DNA of 64,000 bases, from the NCBI RefSeq assembly GCF_020091405.1, contig NZ_CP081903.1, positions 1,674,001-1,738,000 of the forward strand, written 5' to 3'. The position numbers and the translations under genes were made by a program. The DNA is from Bacteroides cellulosilyticus (GTDB lineage: Bacteria > Bacteroidota > Bacteroidia > Bacteroidales > Bacteroidaceae). This document shows, in pieces, positions 24,384 through 35,385 of this stretch. The first letter of the stretch is position 1. Each line of letters opens with the position of its first letter. Under the pieces are notes generated by a model, which was not told the DNA's origin, did not search any database, and saw only the letters and a program-made list of their open reading frames with translations.

Positions 24384-25610
24384 ATGAAAAATGCACTAAT
24401 AATTCTTTTTCTCTTTTTGGCTTCTTGTGATAGAAGAGGGAAAAATGATATTGTATCTCCTATTGATAAAAATGACTCGCTATATATTATTGATATTGAT
24501 AATATAACCAAGGATAAATATGTGAATTTTTCGTCTTATTTTAAGAGTGCTAAGACTATTATTCTTGAAACGAATGAAAATTGCCTTATAAATAATGTTA
24601 GTAACATTAGAGTGGTGGATGACTTTATTATAATAGTGGATAATGATCAACATCCCGGAGGAATATTTGTCTTTGATAAGACTGGGCATTTTATACATAA
24701 AATAGGGAAGGTTGGTCAAGGTCCGGGGGAATATGTTTACGTTACGGATGTGAGTATTGATTTTAATAAAAAAGAACTCTATTTGTTTGATTCTTATAAT
24801 GATAGAATAAACAGATATGATATAAAAACAGCCCGGTTTATTAGTTCTATGAACATTCATGATAATGGATTGGGAATCTCTTATATAAACTTTATTGATA
24901 ATGAAATATTTGCTAATGCCATACCTTATTCAAAGACCGAAGATTCTTTTTTATTGCAGAAAATAGATAAATCAACAGGCAAATGCGTAAACTCTTATTT
25001 GAAGTCTTCCGAATATAATAGAGGATGGAATGAACTATTTCTGAGAACCGGTGGTCTTTTTTATCCAGTAACCAGTACTAATTCTAAATATGTAGAGATG
25101 TTTATGGATACCATTATTTCCATAGAAAAAGAGAGCATAAAACCGTTTCTTGCGTTTAAAGCAAAAAATTGGATTACTTCTAAAGATATTGATGAGTTGA
25201 TTAAATGTCAGGAGGAAGGCAATGAATCTTCATTTCATCGAATATTATTCGAGAGAGATATTTCATATAATATTAATCATTATTTTGAAACTGAAAGTAT
25301 GATTGGTTTTCAATATTATAATAATATGAGTATGCCGTATGTTATGTATGATAAAGTAACGAATACTGTACGGACTACTGATCTTTTTCAAGACGATATT
25401 GTATTTGATGTTGATGGAGTAATTTTGACTACATTTGCTTTCTCGGATTCGAAAGGAGTTTATGGTTATGTTAAAACTGACCAAATACAGTTTCTTTTAG
25501 ATTTTTTACATGCAGGTAAAGTGAAGGCTAATTTGGATAAGATAGATGATTTAAGGAGGTTAACTGAAGATTCAAATCCTGTGATATTTTATTATGAATC
25601 GCTGCGTTAA
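24384..25610 (+). CDS. Six-bladed beta-propeller lipoprotein (BF3164/NHL-like)
   Basis: 408 residues; lipobox LFLFLASC (Cys15). Blades include GIFVFDKTGHFIHKIG, VGQGPGEYVYV and LYLFDSYNDRINRYDIK, and the end LTEDSNPVIFYYES matches the closing strand of the paralogue at 18712. Same family and presumed scaffold or receptor role at the outer membrane. Strongly AT-rich codon use compared with the glycosidase genes. Confidence 0.82.
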   Translation: MKNALIILFLFLASCDRRGKNDIVSPIDKNDSLYIIDIDNITKDKYVNFSSYFKSAKTIILETNENCLINNVSNIRVVDDFIIIVDNDQHPGGIFVFDKTGHFIHKIGKVGQGPGEYVYVTDVSIDFNKKELYLFDSYNDRINRYDIKTARFISSMNIHDNGLGISYINFIDNEIFANAIPYSKTEDSFLLQKIDKSTGKCVNSYLKSSEYNRGWNELFLRTGGLFYPVTSTNSKYVEMFMDTIISIEKESIKPFLAFKAKNWITSKDIDELIKCQEEGNESSFHRILFERDISYNINHYFETESMIGFQYYNNMSMPYVMYDKVTNTVRTTDLFQDDIVFDVDGVILTTFAFSDSKGVYGYVKTDQIQFLLDFLHAGKVKANLDKIDDLRRLTEDSNPVIFYYESLR

Positions 25611-25700
25611 TTGGTATTAATATGATAAGCCGATGACGAAAAATTATGAATCAGTGCTGATAAAAGTACCAAATTCTCGATTATAAGTGATTTAGCAAAA

Positions 25701-25757
25701 TTTGTATACGCTTTCATTTAGCTTTTCTTGTACAAAAGAACTATCTATGCAATAAAT
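25701..25757 (+). promoter_or_regulatory. 57-bp upstream element, copy 2
   Basis: Ungapped match to 16403-16459 (about 48/57). Here the left arm of the inverted repeat seen at copy 1 is missing, so conservation is of the TTTGTATACGCTTT box and the CTATCTATGCAATAAAT box rather than of a hairpin. It lies 26 bp before the ATG at 25784. Confidence 0.65.
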
Positions 25758-25783
25758 ATCACAGATTATTTAAAAACTATATT

Positions 25784-26758
25784 ATGAGAAACAAAATTAT
25801 TTTTCAAGTCGCAATGTGTGTAGTCGCATTGTTGAGTTTTGTCTTACCGGTTTCCGCACAACAATCAGATGAGACGAGTGAATACGAAGTAGCTTTGAAG
25901 AAGCTAATGGAAGTTACCGGTGCTTTGAATTCTATTGATGAGATTCTGCCACAGACTTTGGCCGTGGCAAGGATGAATGCCCCCCAAAAAGATGCTGATT
26001 ATTGGGATACATTTGCCAAGTCGTGGAGAGAGAAGATGGAACGGATGGTCATGGAGATATACATGCCTGTCTACAAGAAACATTTAGCTTTGGAGGATCT
26101 GCAAGAAACCATTGCGTTTTATGAATCCCCTTTGGGAAAGCGATATAGAGAGTCGGCAATAAGTATTATGCGTGAAGCTATGCCGTTATTGGTCAGCCGG
26201 CTACAAGTGGATATGAGGAAAGAACCGCATCCGGAATCTGACAGGAGCATGGATGCAATGGAGCAAACGAGAAATCGGGACCAGGAACTATATGATGCAG
26301 CTTATGCGCTTCCCAAAGATAGTATTGAGGTGGCTAAGAGACCTTATAACAGAGCAGAGGGAACAAAACCTTCATTATACTCCATTGAGAGAAGAGCCAA
26401 AGATACGAAAGTAACTTTCCTGCAACCTATTTATTTTAATTGGCAATGGCTGTACTATAGTCCGGGGTTTGTGATAATTGACAAGAAAACGGGTGATGAA
26501 TACCATGTGAGAGGATATGACGGAGGAGCTCCCCAAGACAGATTATTGACTGTAGAGGGGTTTAACTCCAAGTATATCTATGTCAGCCTCCTTTTCCCCA
26601 AACTGAAAAAAAGTGTAGAAGTGATTGATATTCTTGAGTTGCCTCATGAAAAAGACAGGTTACCTTCCAATGATGATGGGATTTTCAAGACATATTGTGA
26701 TGTGAAAGTAAAGGATTACTTACGGCCTTCTAAGAAGAGAGCCAAGGAAATATATTAG
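25784..26758 (+). CDS. DUF2059 domain exported protein
   Basis: 324 residues with a signal peptide (MRNKIIFQVAMCVVALLSFVLPVSAQ). About 30-150 is helical and contains the DUF2059 signature (LEDLQETIAFYESPLGKRY). The C-terminal 150 residues are beta-rich without a recognised motif (YSPGFVIIDKKTGDEYHVRGYDG). DUF2059 proteins are periplasmic and of unknown function. The upstream 57-bp element links its control to the gene at 16546. Confidence 0.75.
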   Translation: MRNKIIFQVAMCVVALLSFVLPVSAQQSDETSEYEVALKKLMEVTGALNSIDEILPQTLAVARMNAPQKDADYWDTFAKSWREKMERMVMEIYMPVYKKHLALEDLQETIAFYESPLGKRYRESAISIMREAMPLLVSRLQVDMRKEPHPESDRSMDAMEQTRNRDQELYDAAYALPKDSIEVAKRPYNRAEGTKPSLYSIERRAKDTKVTFLQPIYFNWQWLYYSPGFVIIDKKTGDEYHVRGYDGGAPQDRLLTVEGFNSKYIYVSLLFPKLKKSVEVIDILELPHEKDRLPSNDDGIFKTYCDVKVKDYLRPSKKRAKEIY

Positions 26759-26794
26759 ATATATATATTCTTTACTTTATTAATTAAAGAAAAT

Positions 26795-26965
26795 ATGATG
26801 GCATTTTGCATGATAAGTACTTTTTTAATTGGTGCTTTTATGTATATCAGAAATATGCGTATACTGGCTAAGCGAAAACAATATGTACGGCTGGCGGTTT
26901 TGGGTATTTGCGTAGTTGCTTTGTATCTGCTTATGGGTATTATGATATATAATTTGCTGAAATAG
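26795..26965 (+). CDS. Tiny membrane protein (56 residues)
   Basis: ATG 26795 (or 26798) to TAG 26965. Two hydrophobic helices, MAFCMISTFLIGAFMY and LAVLGICVVALYLLMGIM, separated by a basic loop (RILAKRKQYVR). It resembles the other tiny two-helix proteins of the cluster in size and layout. A T-rich leader and short spacing to the flanking genes support it, but no homologue is known to me. Confidence 0.4.
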   Translation: MMAFCMISTFLIGAFMYIRNMRILAKRKQYVRLAVLGICVVALYLLMGIMIYNLLK

Positions 26966-26992
26966 TATATTTGTTATTTAGAGATTTTTATT

Positions 26993-27398
26993 ATGAAAGA
27001 AAGTCTATGTGTTAATAATATTCTTTTATGCATATGTGCAATGATATTGTTTTCATGTGCTGCGGAGAAGGCTGTCTATTCTTGTAATACAAAGGTTTAT
27101 GCTGTTAATTTTGACACGATAAAAATGAAACATGATTTTTGTTATTCCAACCTGTTCGATTCTGTTACAATAATAAGATTGGATAATGCTCAAGTAATGA
27201 TTGGCAGTATCGATAAAATGGATTTATATAAGGATAAGTTGATTATTTTAGATGAAAGGATGGCAAAGGGCGTTTTTGTTTTTGACAAAAGAGGAAACTT
27301 TGGAAAAGATCGACAAACAATACCTGCAGGTATATGAATCTATTGTAGAGGAAGATAATCCTATATTAGTAGTGTATGAATTGTCACATCGAAATTAG
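26993..27398 (+). pseudogene. Internally deleted six-bladed propeller lipoprotein
   Basis: The frame from 26993 has a lipobox (ILFSC) and the first ~100 residues of a propeller like 18712 (SVTIIRLDNAQVMIG, LIILDERMAKGVFVFDKRG). It then shifts frame: near 27300 the other frame reads YESIVEEDNPILVVYELSHRN to a stop at 27398, which matches the closing strand of the family (EDSNPVILYYEY). So both ends survive and roughly 0.8-0.9 kb of middle is gone, joined out of frame. Confidence 0.8.
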
Positions 27399-27596
27399 TT
27401 AATATATACCTCTAAATTGTTTCGGGATTAAACCATAATAACGCAAGGTACTATAGCACTTACAATGAATTATTGTCTGTCAAAATCAGCGTAATAGCGT
27501 TTTTTTGAAGGTCAATAGAAGTACAGCTAAACTATAAAATCAGTCGTTTCGGTATAGTTTCTGCTCTTTTTGTTCCGTTTGCCAAATTTAATTAGG

Positions 27597-27604
27597 TATC
27601 TTTG
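27597..27604 (+). promoter_or_regulatory. -7 box before the decayed XRE gene
   Basis: TATCTTTG fits TAnnTTTG and lies 22 bp before the ATG of the XRE remnant. The rest of the gap 27399-27596 shows no feature I can support. Confidence 0.45.
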
Positions 27605-27625
27605 CACTAAAAACAATATCATCTC

Positions 27626-27821
27626 ATGAATAGGATTAAGGAATTTTAGGAAGCAAGAGGCATGAGCCAAACAGATTTAGCGTATAAATTAGGCAAAATT
27701 TTCAATATGGTCAATCTTTCTTTATGCGACCAACAAGGTACAACCGCCTATACCTGTTCTATATGAGATAACGAACATTATAAAAGTGGATGTAAGAGAG
27801 TTATTAGTTTCCTTTAAATGA
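27626..27821 (+). pseudogene. Decayed XRE-family HTH regulator
   Basis: Frame 1 reads MNRIKEF, stop, then EARGMSQTDLAYKLGK, clearly the start of a Cro/CI-type HTH. Past about 27735 the sense moves to another frame (PPIPVLYEITNIIKVDVRELLVSFK, stop at 27821). One premature stop and one frameshift thus inactivate a ~65-residue regulator. Small XRE proteins upstream of type II restriction genes often control them, so this may be a lost controller (inference). Confidence 0.75.
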
Positions 27822-27856
27822 AACAATCATTATGGTAAAGAAAGAAGTTAGTACTA

Positions 27857-27864
27857 TAATTTTG
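27857..27864 (+). promoter_or_regulatory. -7 box for the restriction-modification genes
   Basis: TAATTTTG fits TAnnTTTG, 78 bp before the ATG at 27942. Assignment rests on the motif and position only. Confidence 0.4.
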
Positions 27865-27941
27865 TACATTTAAAGAGATATAAAGAATCTACTCTTCTGC
27901 CTCAGATTCCGTCGTTAATACTAATATATTTTAATCAGCAT

Positions 27942-28805
27942 ATGAAATCATTTGAAGATTACAAAAATGATGCACCAAATCAGATTACCATGGCAAATGG
28001 TGCATTTTATCCTGATATTTTAGTCCAAGCGTGTGAACTATATAAGCCGGTATTAGTATATTTTGGTCAGCTTCTTAAAGTATCTCCTTCTTCAGAGATG
28101 CTTCTTAAGGAGATAACAAAACTAACCCAAACTTGGATGAGAATTCAATTACTTCGTGTATTTAGAAAATACGTTTCTCCTGACACTTCTGTTGAAATGC
28201 TTAAATCAAAGAATAAAATTCCAATGGTTTGCATTACTTTTGGAAAAGATTTTAGGCCGATTAATATTGTACAGAAGAAATTTAATGAAAGGCCGTTGCC
28301 AGACGAAGCGTTATGTGCAATATTGTGGGAATATAAAGATAGGGGACAAAAGGGGTATTCACTGACAGAAAACTTTTTCGACATGTTTCAGTCAAAATTT
28401 CCGAATTATTCCATAGAAGGTCCCAAAAGAGCAGGAGCTGATGTTCAATTAAAAAACGTTTTTCCTGATTATCCAAATCCTACAAGGCCTGTTGATTTTG
28501 TTATTAGAGATGCAAAGAAAAATGTTCTAGCTATTGGTTTAGCCAGATATGATAGTGACCGAGGAGGTGCGCAAGAAGATGACCGAACAGGCGGATATAA
28601 TAATTGTGCTAAAGAGATTTTAGCGTACACATCAAAGAGGGGACTTAAAACAAAAGTGATATTTCTAAATGATGGGCCTGGTTTATTGCTAGGTTCTATG
28701 TGGGATGATTATTCGAAACTTGAAAAAATAAATTCAGATAGAATAATGGTTTTGACTCTCCGAATGCTTGATGAGCGTTTGACAGAAAAATGGTTGAATT
28801 TTTAA
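27942..28805 (+). CDS. Probable type II restriction endonuclease
   Basis: 287 residues, cytoplasmic, no signal peptide. The C-terminal half has a plausible nuclease core (RPVDFVIRDAKKNVLAIGLARYDSDRG with an acidic QEDDR after it), consistent with a degenerate PD-(D/E)xK-type fold, but no textbook motif can be fixed by eye. The call rests mainly on context: it ends 10 bp before a DNA methyltransferase, and nothing else in the pair could be the nuclease. Recognition site unknown. Confidence 0.65.
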   Translation: MKSFEDYKNDAPNQITMANGAFYPDILVQACELYKPVLVYFGQLLKVSPSSEMLLKEITKLTQTWMRIQLLRVFRKYVSPDTSVEMLKSKNKIPMVCITFGKDFRPINIVQKKFNERPLPDEALCAILWEYKDRGQKGYSLTENFFDMFQSKFPNYSIEGPKRAGADVQLKNVFPDYPNPTRPVDFVIRDAKKNVLAIGLARYDSDRGGAQEDDRTGGYNNCAKEILAYTSKRGLKTKVIFLNDGPGLLLGSMWDDYSKLEKINSDRIMVLTLRMLDERLTEKWLNF

Positions 28806-28815
28806 TTCATTAATT

Positions 28816-30045
28816 ATGGCGGTCGGCATAACATCAAATACGTGTTCAACAATCTCTTCTATATCGCTTGTTCCAAAAGACCAAATTCGGTTTAGATGTA
28901 CAAATGATTATAGTGGAGATTTAATCAAAAGACTATATCACGCAGACAATTTAGATGTACTCAATTATCTTATCAAAGATGAAAATGTATGTGGAAAAGT
29001 AGACTTGATATACATAGATCCTCCGTATAATACAGGTGGTGCTTTTGAAACGAGGGATTTAAAACATGCATATAACGATAATTTTACAACCGAAGGATAT
29101 ATTAGGTTCATGGAAGCTAGACTTCTTTTAATGCACAAATTGTTATCTCCTTCTGGTTCAATTTATGTTCATTTAGATAGCAATATGGTATTCCATATAA
29201 AAATCTTGATGGATTCAATTTGGGGTGAAAAGAATTTTAGGGGCATGATAACTCGTAAGAAGTGTAAATCAAAAAATTTCACAAGAACGACATATGGAAA
29301 TATATCGGACTATATACTCTTCTACACAAAATCTGATTCTGCAAAATGGAATAGACCTTATGAACAATGGGATGACGAGAAAGTTCTCAAAGAATATCCT
29401 TTTATAGAAGAAGGGACAGGACGACGTCACAAGAGAGTTCCATGTCATGCACCTGGTACACGTAATGGTGCGACGGGTGGTTCTTGGCGTGGGATGATGC
29501 CACCAGAAGGAAAACATTGGCAATACACACCTGATAAACTTGATGAAATGGATGCTAGAGGCGAAATCTATTGGTCTTCAAATGGCAATCCTAGAAGAAA
29601 AGTTTATTTAGATCAAAGTAAAGGAATACCTGTTCAAGATATTTGGTTAGATTTCTTAGATGTAAATAATCAGAATACTCACTTGACAGGCTATCCAACA
29701 GAAAAAAATATTGATATGTTAAAACGAATTATTGACGCATCCTCGAATCCAGGTGACATTGTACTTGATTGCTTTGTTGGCTCTGGTACCACTTTGGTTG
29801 CTGCTGAGGAACTTGGCAGACAATGGATTGGTATTGATATAGGGGAAGAATCGATAAGAATTATTCAAGATAGATTTGCGAATGGAACTAAACCTATTGG
29901 GGATTATGTTTCGCAGAGAAAGAAAAAGAAGGATATTGCCCCGCACTCTCTTTTTGATGGTTTAGATCTCAATAATGGAGACGATACATTAGATAATGAT
30001 AATACTGTCCATAAGATTCAATATCAGCTGTTCGAGGAAATTTGA
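28816..30045 (+). CDS. Site-specific DNA methyltransferase (amino-MTase, DPPY type)
   Basis: 409 residues. The catalytic motif DPPY (68-71, in DLIYIDPPYNTGG) comes first and the AdoMet-binding motif F-x-G-x-G (from Phe320, CFVGSGTT) near the C-terminus, the beta-class order of N6-adenine or N4-cytosine methyltransferases. The stretch between holds the target-recognition region. Paired with the nuclease upstream it makes a type II system; the order R then M with no intact controller is notable. Confidence 0.9.
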   Translation: MAVGITSNTCSTISSISLVPKDQIRFRCTNDYSGDLIKRLYHADNLDVLNYLIKDENVCGKVDLIYIDPPYNTGGAFETRDLKHAYNDNFTTEGYIRFMEARLLLMHKLLSPSGSIYVHLDSNMVFHIKILMDSIWGEKNFRGMITRKKCKSKNFTRTTYGNISDYILFYTKSDSAKWNRPYEQWDDEKVLKEYPFIEEGTGRRHKRVPCHAPGTRNGATGGSWRGMMPPEGKHWQYTPDKLDEMDARGEIYWSSNGNPRRKVYLDQSKGIPVQDIWLDFLDVNNQNTHLTGYPTEKNIDMLKRIIDASSNPGDIVLDCFVGSGTTLVAAEELGRQWIGIDIGEESIRIIQDRFANGTKPIGDYVSQRKKKKDIAPHSLFDGLDLNNGDDTLDNDNTVHKIQYQLFEEI

Positions 30046-30068
30046 TAATTGTTACAACCGATTGATTT

Positions 30069-30173
30069 CATCAACGAGCGTTCCCATGAAGAGAAACGAC
30101 AGTTCCCATTAAAGGAAACTCGCGTTTCTATTAGAGGAAACTGTCGTTTCCTGCACTCGGAAACTTGTGTTTT
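30069..30173. repeat. 22-bp-phased array of GGAAACnnnnGTTTCC palindromes
   Basis: Five related units start near 30070, 30092, 30114, 30136 and 30159. The best is GGAAACTGTCGTTTCC (30136-30151), a 6-bp inverted repeat with a 4-nt loop; the one at 30093-30107 (GAAACGACAGTTCCC) is nearly its complement. Spacers are 6-8 bp and unrelated. It lies directly after the methyltransferase. The rest of the gap up to the IS end at about 30274 shows nothing further. Confidence 0.75.
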
Positions 30174-30456
30174 GACTTATACTAAATCCGGTTGTTACTT
30201 TTAGCGACTAGTTGCTAAATAAGTTGTTATATTCTATTGTTCTTTCCTAAAAATGTTGTTAGTTAAGCTGCATTGTCCCTAAAATAGTTGTCACTTCCGA
30301 AAACAATGGACAAATCAGATTGTTTTCCGGTTCTCGGTAAAAGTCAATAGGGCTCGATGCCCTATTGGCTTTTTTGAGACAATGGCTTAAATCGTCACGC
30401 CTCCGATTCTCGGTGATGCAAATATACTGTTTATTTGTCATTTCAAACATACGGCA

Positions 30457-31305
30457 TTACTTTTTCCACAGACATTTTCCCGGCACTTCTCCATAGTATA
30501 CATCCATTGGCTTTTTCATTCCAATACTCATGTGCGGGCGTTCATTATTGTAGAATTCTATCATCTCCGCAATCTGCCTGCGCGCATGTTTCTCGTCTTT
30601 AAACAGCGCCATCCCGTATATCCATTCTGTCTTCAGTATACCGTTCATTCTTTCGGCTACCGCATTGTCTGTCGGATTGTAACTTTCAGTCATACTGATA
30701 CGTATATGGTGTTCTGTCAAGATACCGATATAAGCATTACATGCATATTGTGAACCTCTATCCGAGTGGTGTATCGTGGCGCACAGGTTTCCTCCTCCGG
30801 CCTGGGTTATTGCTTGTTCCAATGCTTGTTGCGTATACTCAGACTGAAGTCCGGGAGCGAGTACCCATCCCAACACTGCATGAGAGTACATATCTGTGAG
30901 CAAGTGAAGATAGCATACACCACCTTCAATCCAGATATAGGTAATATCGCTGACCCAGATATGATTCGGATATTGTGCGGTTACGCCTTTTATCAGATTA
31001 GGGTATTTCTTGTACAGATGGTTTGAGTTCGTTGTGCGGCGGGGCTTCTTGGCAGGGAGCATGAGATGTTCCGCACGCATCAGGTTCAGGAATGCATCCC
31101 TGCCACCGACCGCGCCACTGCCGTAGATGGAGCAAAGTTCATAATGTAGCTTCAACGCACCCATACCGGGGGCTTTCGAACGGTAATAGTGAACCGCAGA
31201 CAAGATGGCTGTCCGTATCTGACTGCGTGAAAGAATTGTTTTTTTCTTTTTGTAGTAGGCCTGGGCAGACATGCCAAATAGACCGCAAAGAGTTCTCACA
31301 CTCAT
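30457..31305 (-). CDS. IS3-family transposase OrfB (DDE integrase core)
   Basis: 282 residues from the first in-frame ATG. HTH_21-like N-terminus, then the rve core with Asp120 (WVSDITYIW), Asp182 (HHSDRGSQYA) and Glu218 (NAVAERMNG), giving the D(35)E spacing of IS3 elements. In IS3 elements OrfB is made mainly as an OrfAB fusion by -1 frameshifting; here the OrfB frame stays open back through the slippery site at 31349-31356. It appears intact. Confidence 0.93.
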   Translation of the reverse strand: MSVRTLCGLFGMSAQAYYKKKKTILSRSQIRTAILSAVHYYRSKAPGMGALKLHYELCSIYGSGAVGGRDAFLNLMRAEHLMLPAKKPRRTTNSNHLYKKYPNLIKGVTAQYPNHIWVSDITYIWIEGGVCYLHLLTDMYSHAVLGWVLAPGLQSEYTQQALEQAITQAGGGNLCATIHHSDRGSQYACNAYIGILTEHHIRISMTESYNPTDNAVAERMNGILKTEWIYGMALFKDEKHARRQIAEMIEFYNNERPHMSIGMKKPMDVYYGEVPGKCLWKK

Positions 31306-31334
31306 GGAAGGGAACTCTTCACGAAGGCCTGTTA

Positions 31335-31706
31335 CTATTTGGCACCACCTTTTTTTAAGATAGAAATCTTTTCTTCAGTTTCGGTGAGTTCGATCAGCTT
31401 CTTGAAGGCATGGGAGCGTAATTTTTCAAGCTCCAAGGCTTTTTGAAGACGCAAAATCTCCTCTTCAAGAACTTCTTCGCGCGATTTGGGTTCTTTTTTC
31501 ATTTCTAGCTCCGCTAACAGTTCAGAAGGCAAAGATAGCGATTCTGAATGAAGGGGATACTTACGGATCCACTTAAAAAGGGTACTATGACTTGGAATAC
31601 CCCACTTCTTTGAGATAACATAAGTTGACATACCACTAGTGTAATAATCTCTAAGAACTTCCAACTTGAAAGTCTCAGAATAGCTTTGATGAGATGAATT
31701 TGGCAT
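31335..31706 (-). CDS. IS3-family transposase OrfA (HTH)
   Basis: Start set at 31706 (MPNSSHQSY), 123 residues, the normal OrfA length; the longer frame runs beyond the IS end. N-terminal HTH (VISKKWGIPSHSTLFKWIRKYP) binds the IS ends, and a C-terminal leucine-zipper-like coiled coil (about 78-105) serves dimerisation. Confidence 0.9.
   Translation of the reverse strand: MPNSSHQSYSETFKLEVLRDYYTSGMSTYVISKKWGIPSHSTLFKWIRKYPLHSESLSLPSELLAELEMKKEPKSREEVLEEEILRLQKALELEKLRSHAFKKLIELTETEEKISILKKGGAK
31349..31356 (-). other. Programmed -1 frameshift site of the IS
   Basis: On the minus strand the end of orfA has A7 followed by G, a classic slippery heptamer of IS3 elements, and the -1 frame continues into orfB without a stop. 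It would give an OrfAB transposase. Confidence 0.75.
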
Positions 31707-31999
31707 AGTTTTTCTCTTTTTATGCCGCCAAATAGGTGTCAACCTAAATCCGTATAAGACATTTTTTATCAGGGTATTGGAATTCCCACAGATGTTACCG
31801 AAAAAAAACATCACCCGATCAAAACTGAGATTATACAACATCAACCCGATCCGACTTATCGATAAAAAAGAACTATTTTGAGCATAAATGCAGGAATACT
31901 GCACAAAATTACGAATAGATATTGGAAAATCAGAAAGCTATATGGTGAAATCGGCAAAGAAAGAGTGGAAAAGTGCTGAGATGGATTTATGCGAATATG

Positions 32000-32080
32000 A
32001 TGGATAACAAAAAGATAATCAGAAATATATGTCTTGTCAAGGGCGGTGTAGGTAAAAGTGTACATAAACTCTATGTATAG
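32000..32080 (+). pseudogene. ParA-like N-terminal scrap (Walker A)
   Basis: A 26-codon frame MDNKKIIRNICLVKGGVGKS continues for six residues to a stop at 32080. KGGVGKS is the deviant Walker A motif of ParA ATPases, usually found near the N-terminus in this sequence context. Only the start is present, so this is a relic, perhaps from a mobile element. A 39-codon frame just before (31888-32007) has no recognisable match. The rest of 31742-32120 shows nothing else. Confidence 0.45.
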
Positions 32081-32119
32081 CGAGTGAATACGGATTTATT
32101 AGCTGAAAAGGCTGGATTT

Positions 32120-32184
32120 ATCTATTTTCAATAATAAAATGTCTGAAATTGAAAGCCATGGAGGGCAGAGCGCTCTTATATTTG
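32120..32184 (+). promoter_or_regulatory. 21-bp-spaced operator pair and -7 box
   Basis: ATCTATTTTC (32120-32129) and GTCTGAAATT (32141-32150) are 21 bp apart; TATATTTG (32177-32184) follows after 26 bp and is 76 bp before the ATG at 32261. Confidence 0.7.
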
Positions 32185-32236
32185 TGAGCAATATAAGTGT
32201 GGAACTATGATAAGTATGGCAGGACAATCTGATTAA

Positions 32237-35368
<3,132 letters not shown>

Positions 35369-35385
35369 TGTGATAAATTCGGATT

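Larger units (their letters stand above)
30274..31741 (-). mobile_element. IS3-family insertion sequence
   Basis: Contains overlapping orfA and orfB transposase frames on the minus strand. Proposed ends are TGTCCCTAAAATAG at 30274 and, read on the minus strand from 31741, TGACACCTATTTGG; they agree at 9 of 14 positions, so the exact boundaries are tentative. No convincing target duplication is seen. About 180 bp of non-coding sequence lies between orfB and the left end. Confidence 0.7.

Noticed and set aside
30069..30173. Possible CRISPR array after the methyltransferase
   Set aside because: Same 22-bp phase, short spacers and degenerate units; no cas genes in the window.
31349..31356. Frameshift between orfA and orfB as gene decay
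   Set aside because: A7G with an open -1 frame is the normal programmed frameshift of IS3 elements.
30182..31752. CTAAATCCG on both sides of the IS as a target duplication
   Set aside because: IS3 elements make 3-5 bp duplications, and the left copy lies about 90 bp outside the likely IS end. Probably chance.
31888..32007. 39-codon frame before the ParA scrap
   Set aside because: No recognisable motif, no promoter, poor context; could be a remnant but cannot be supported.
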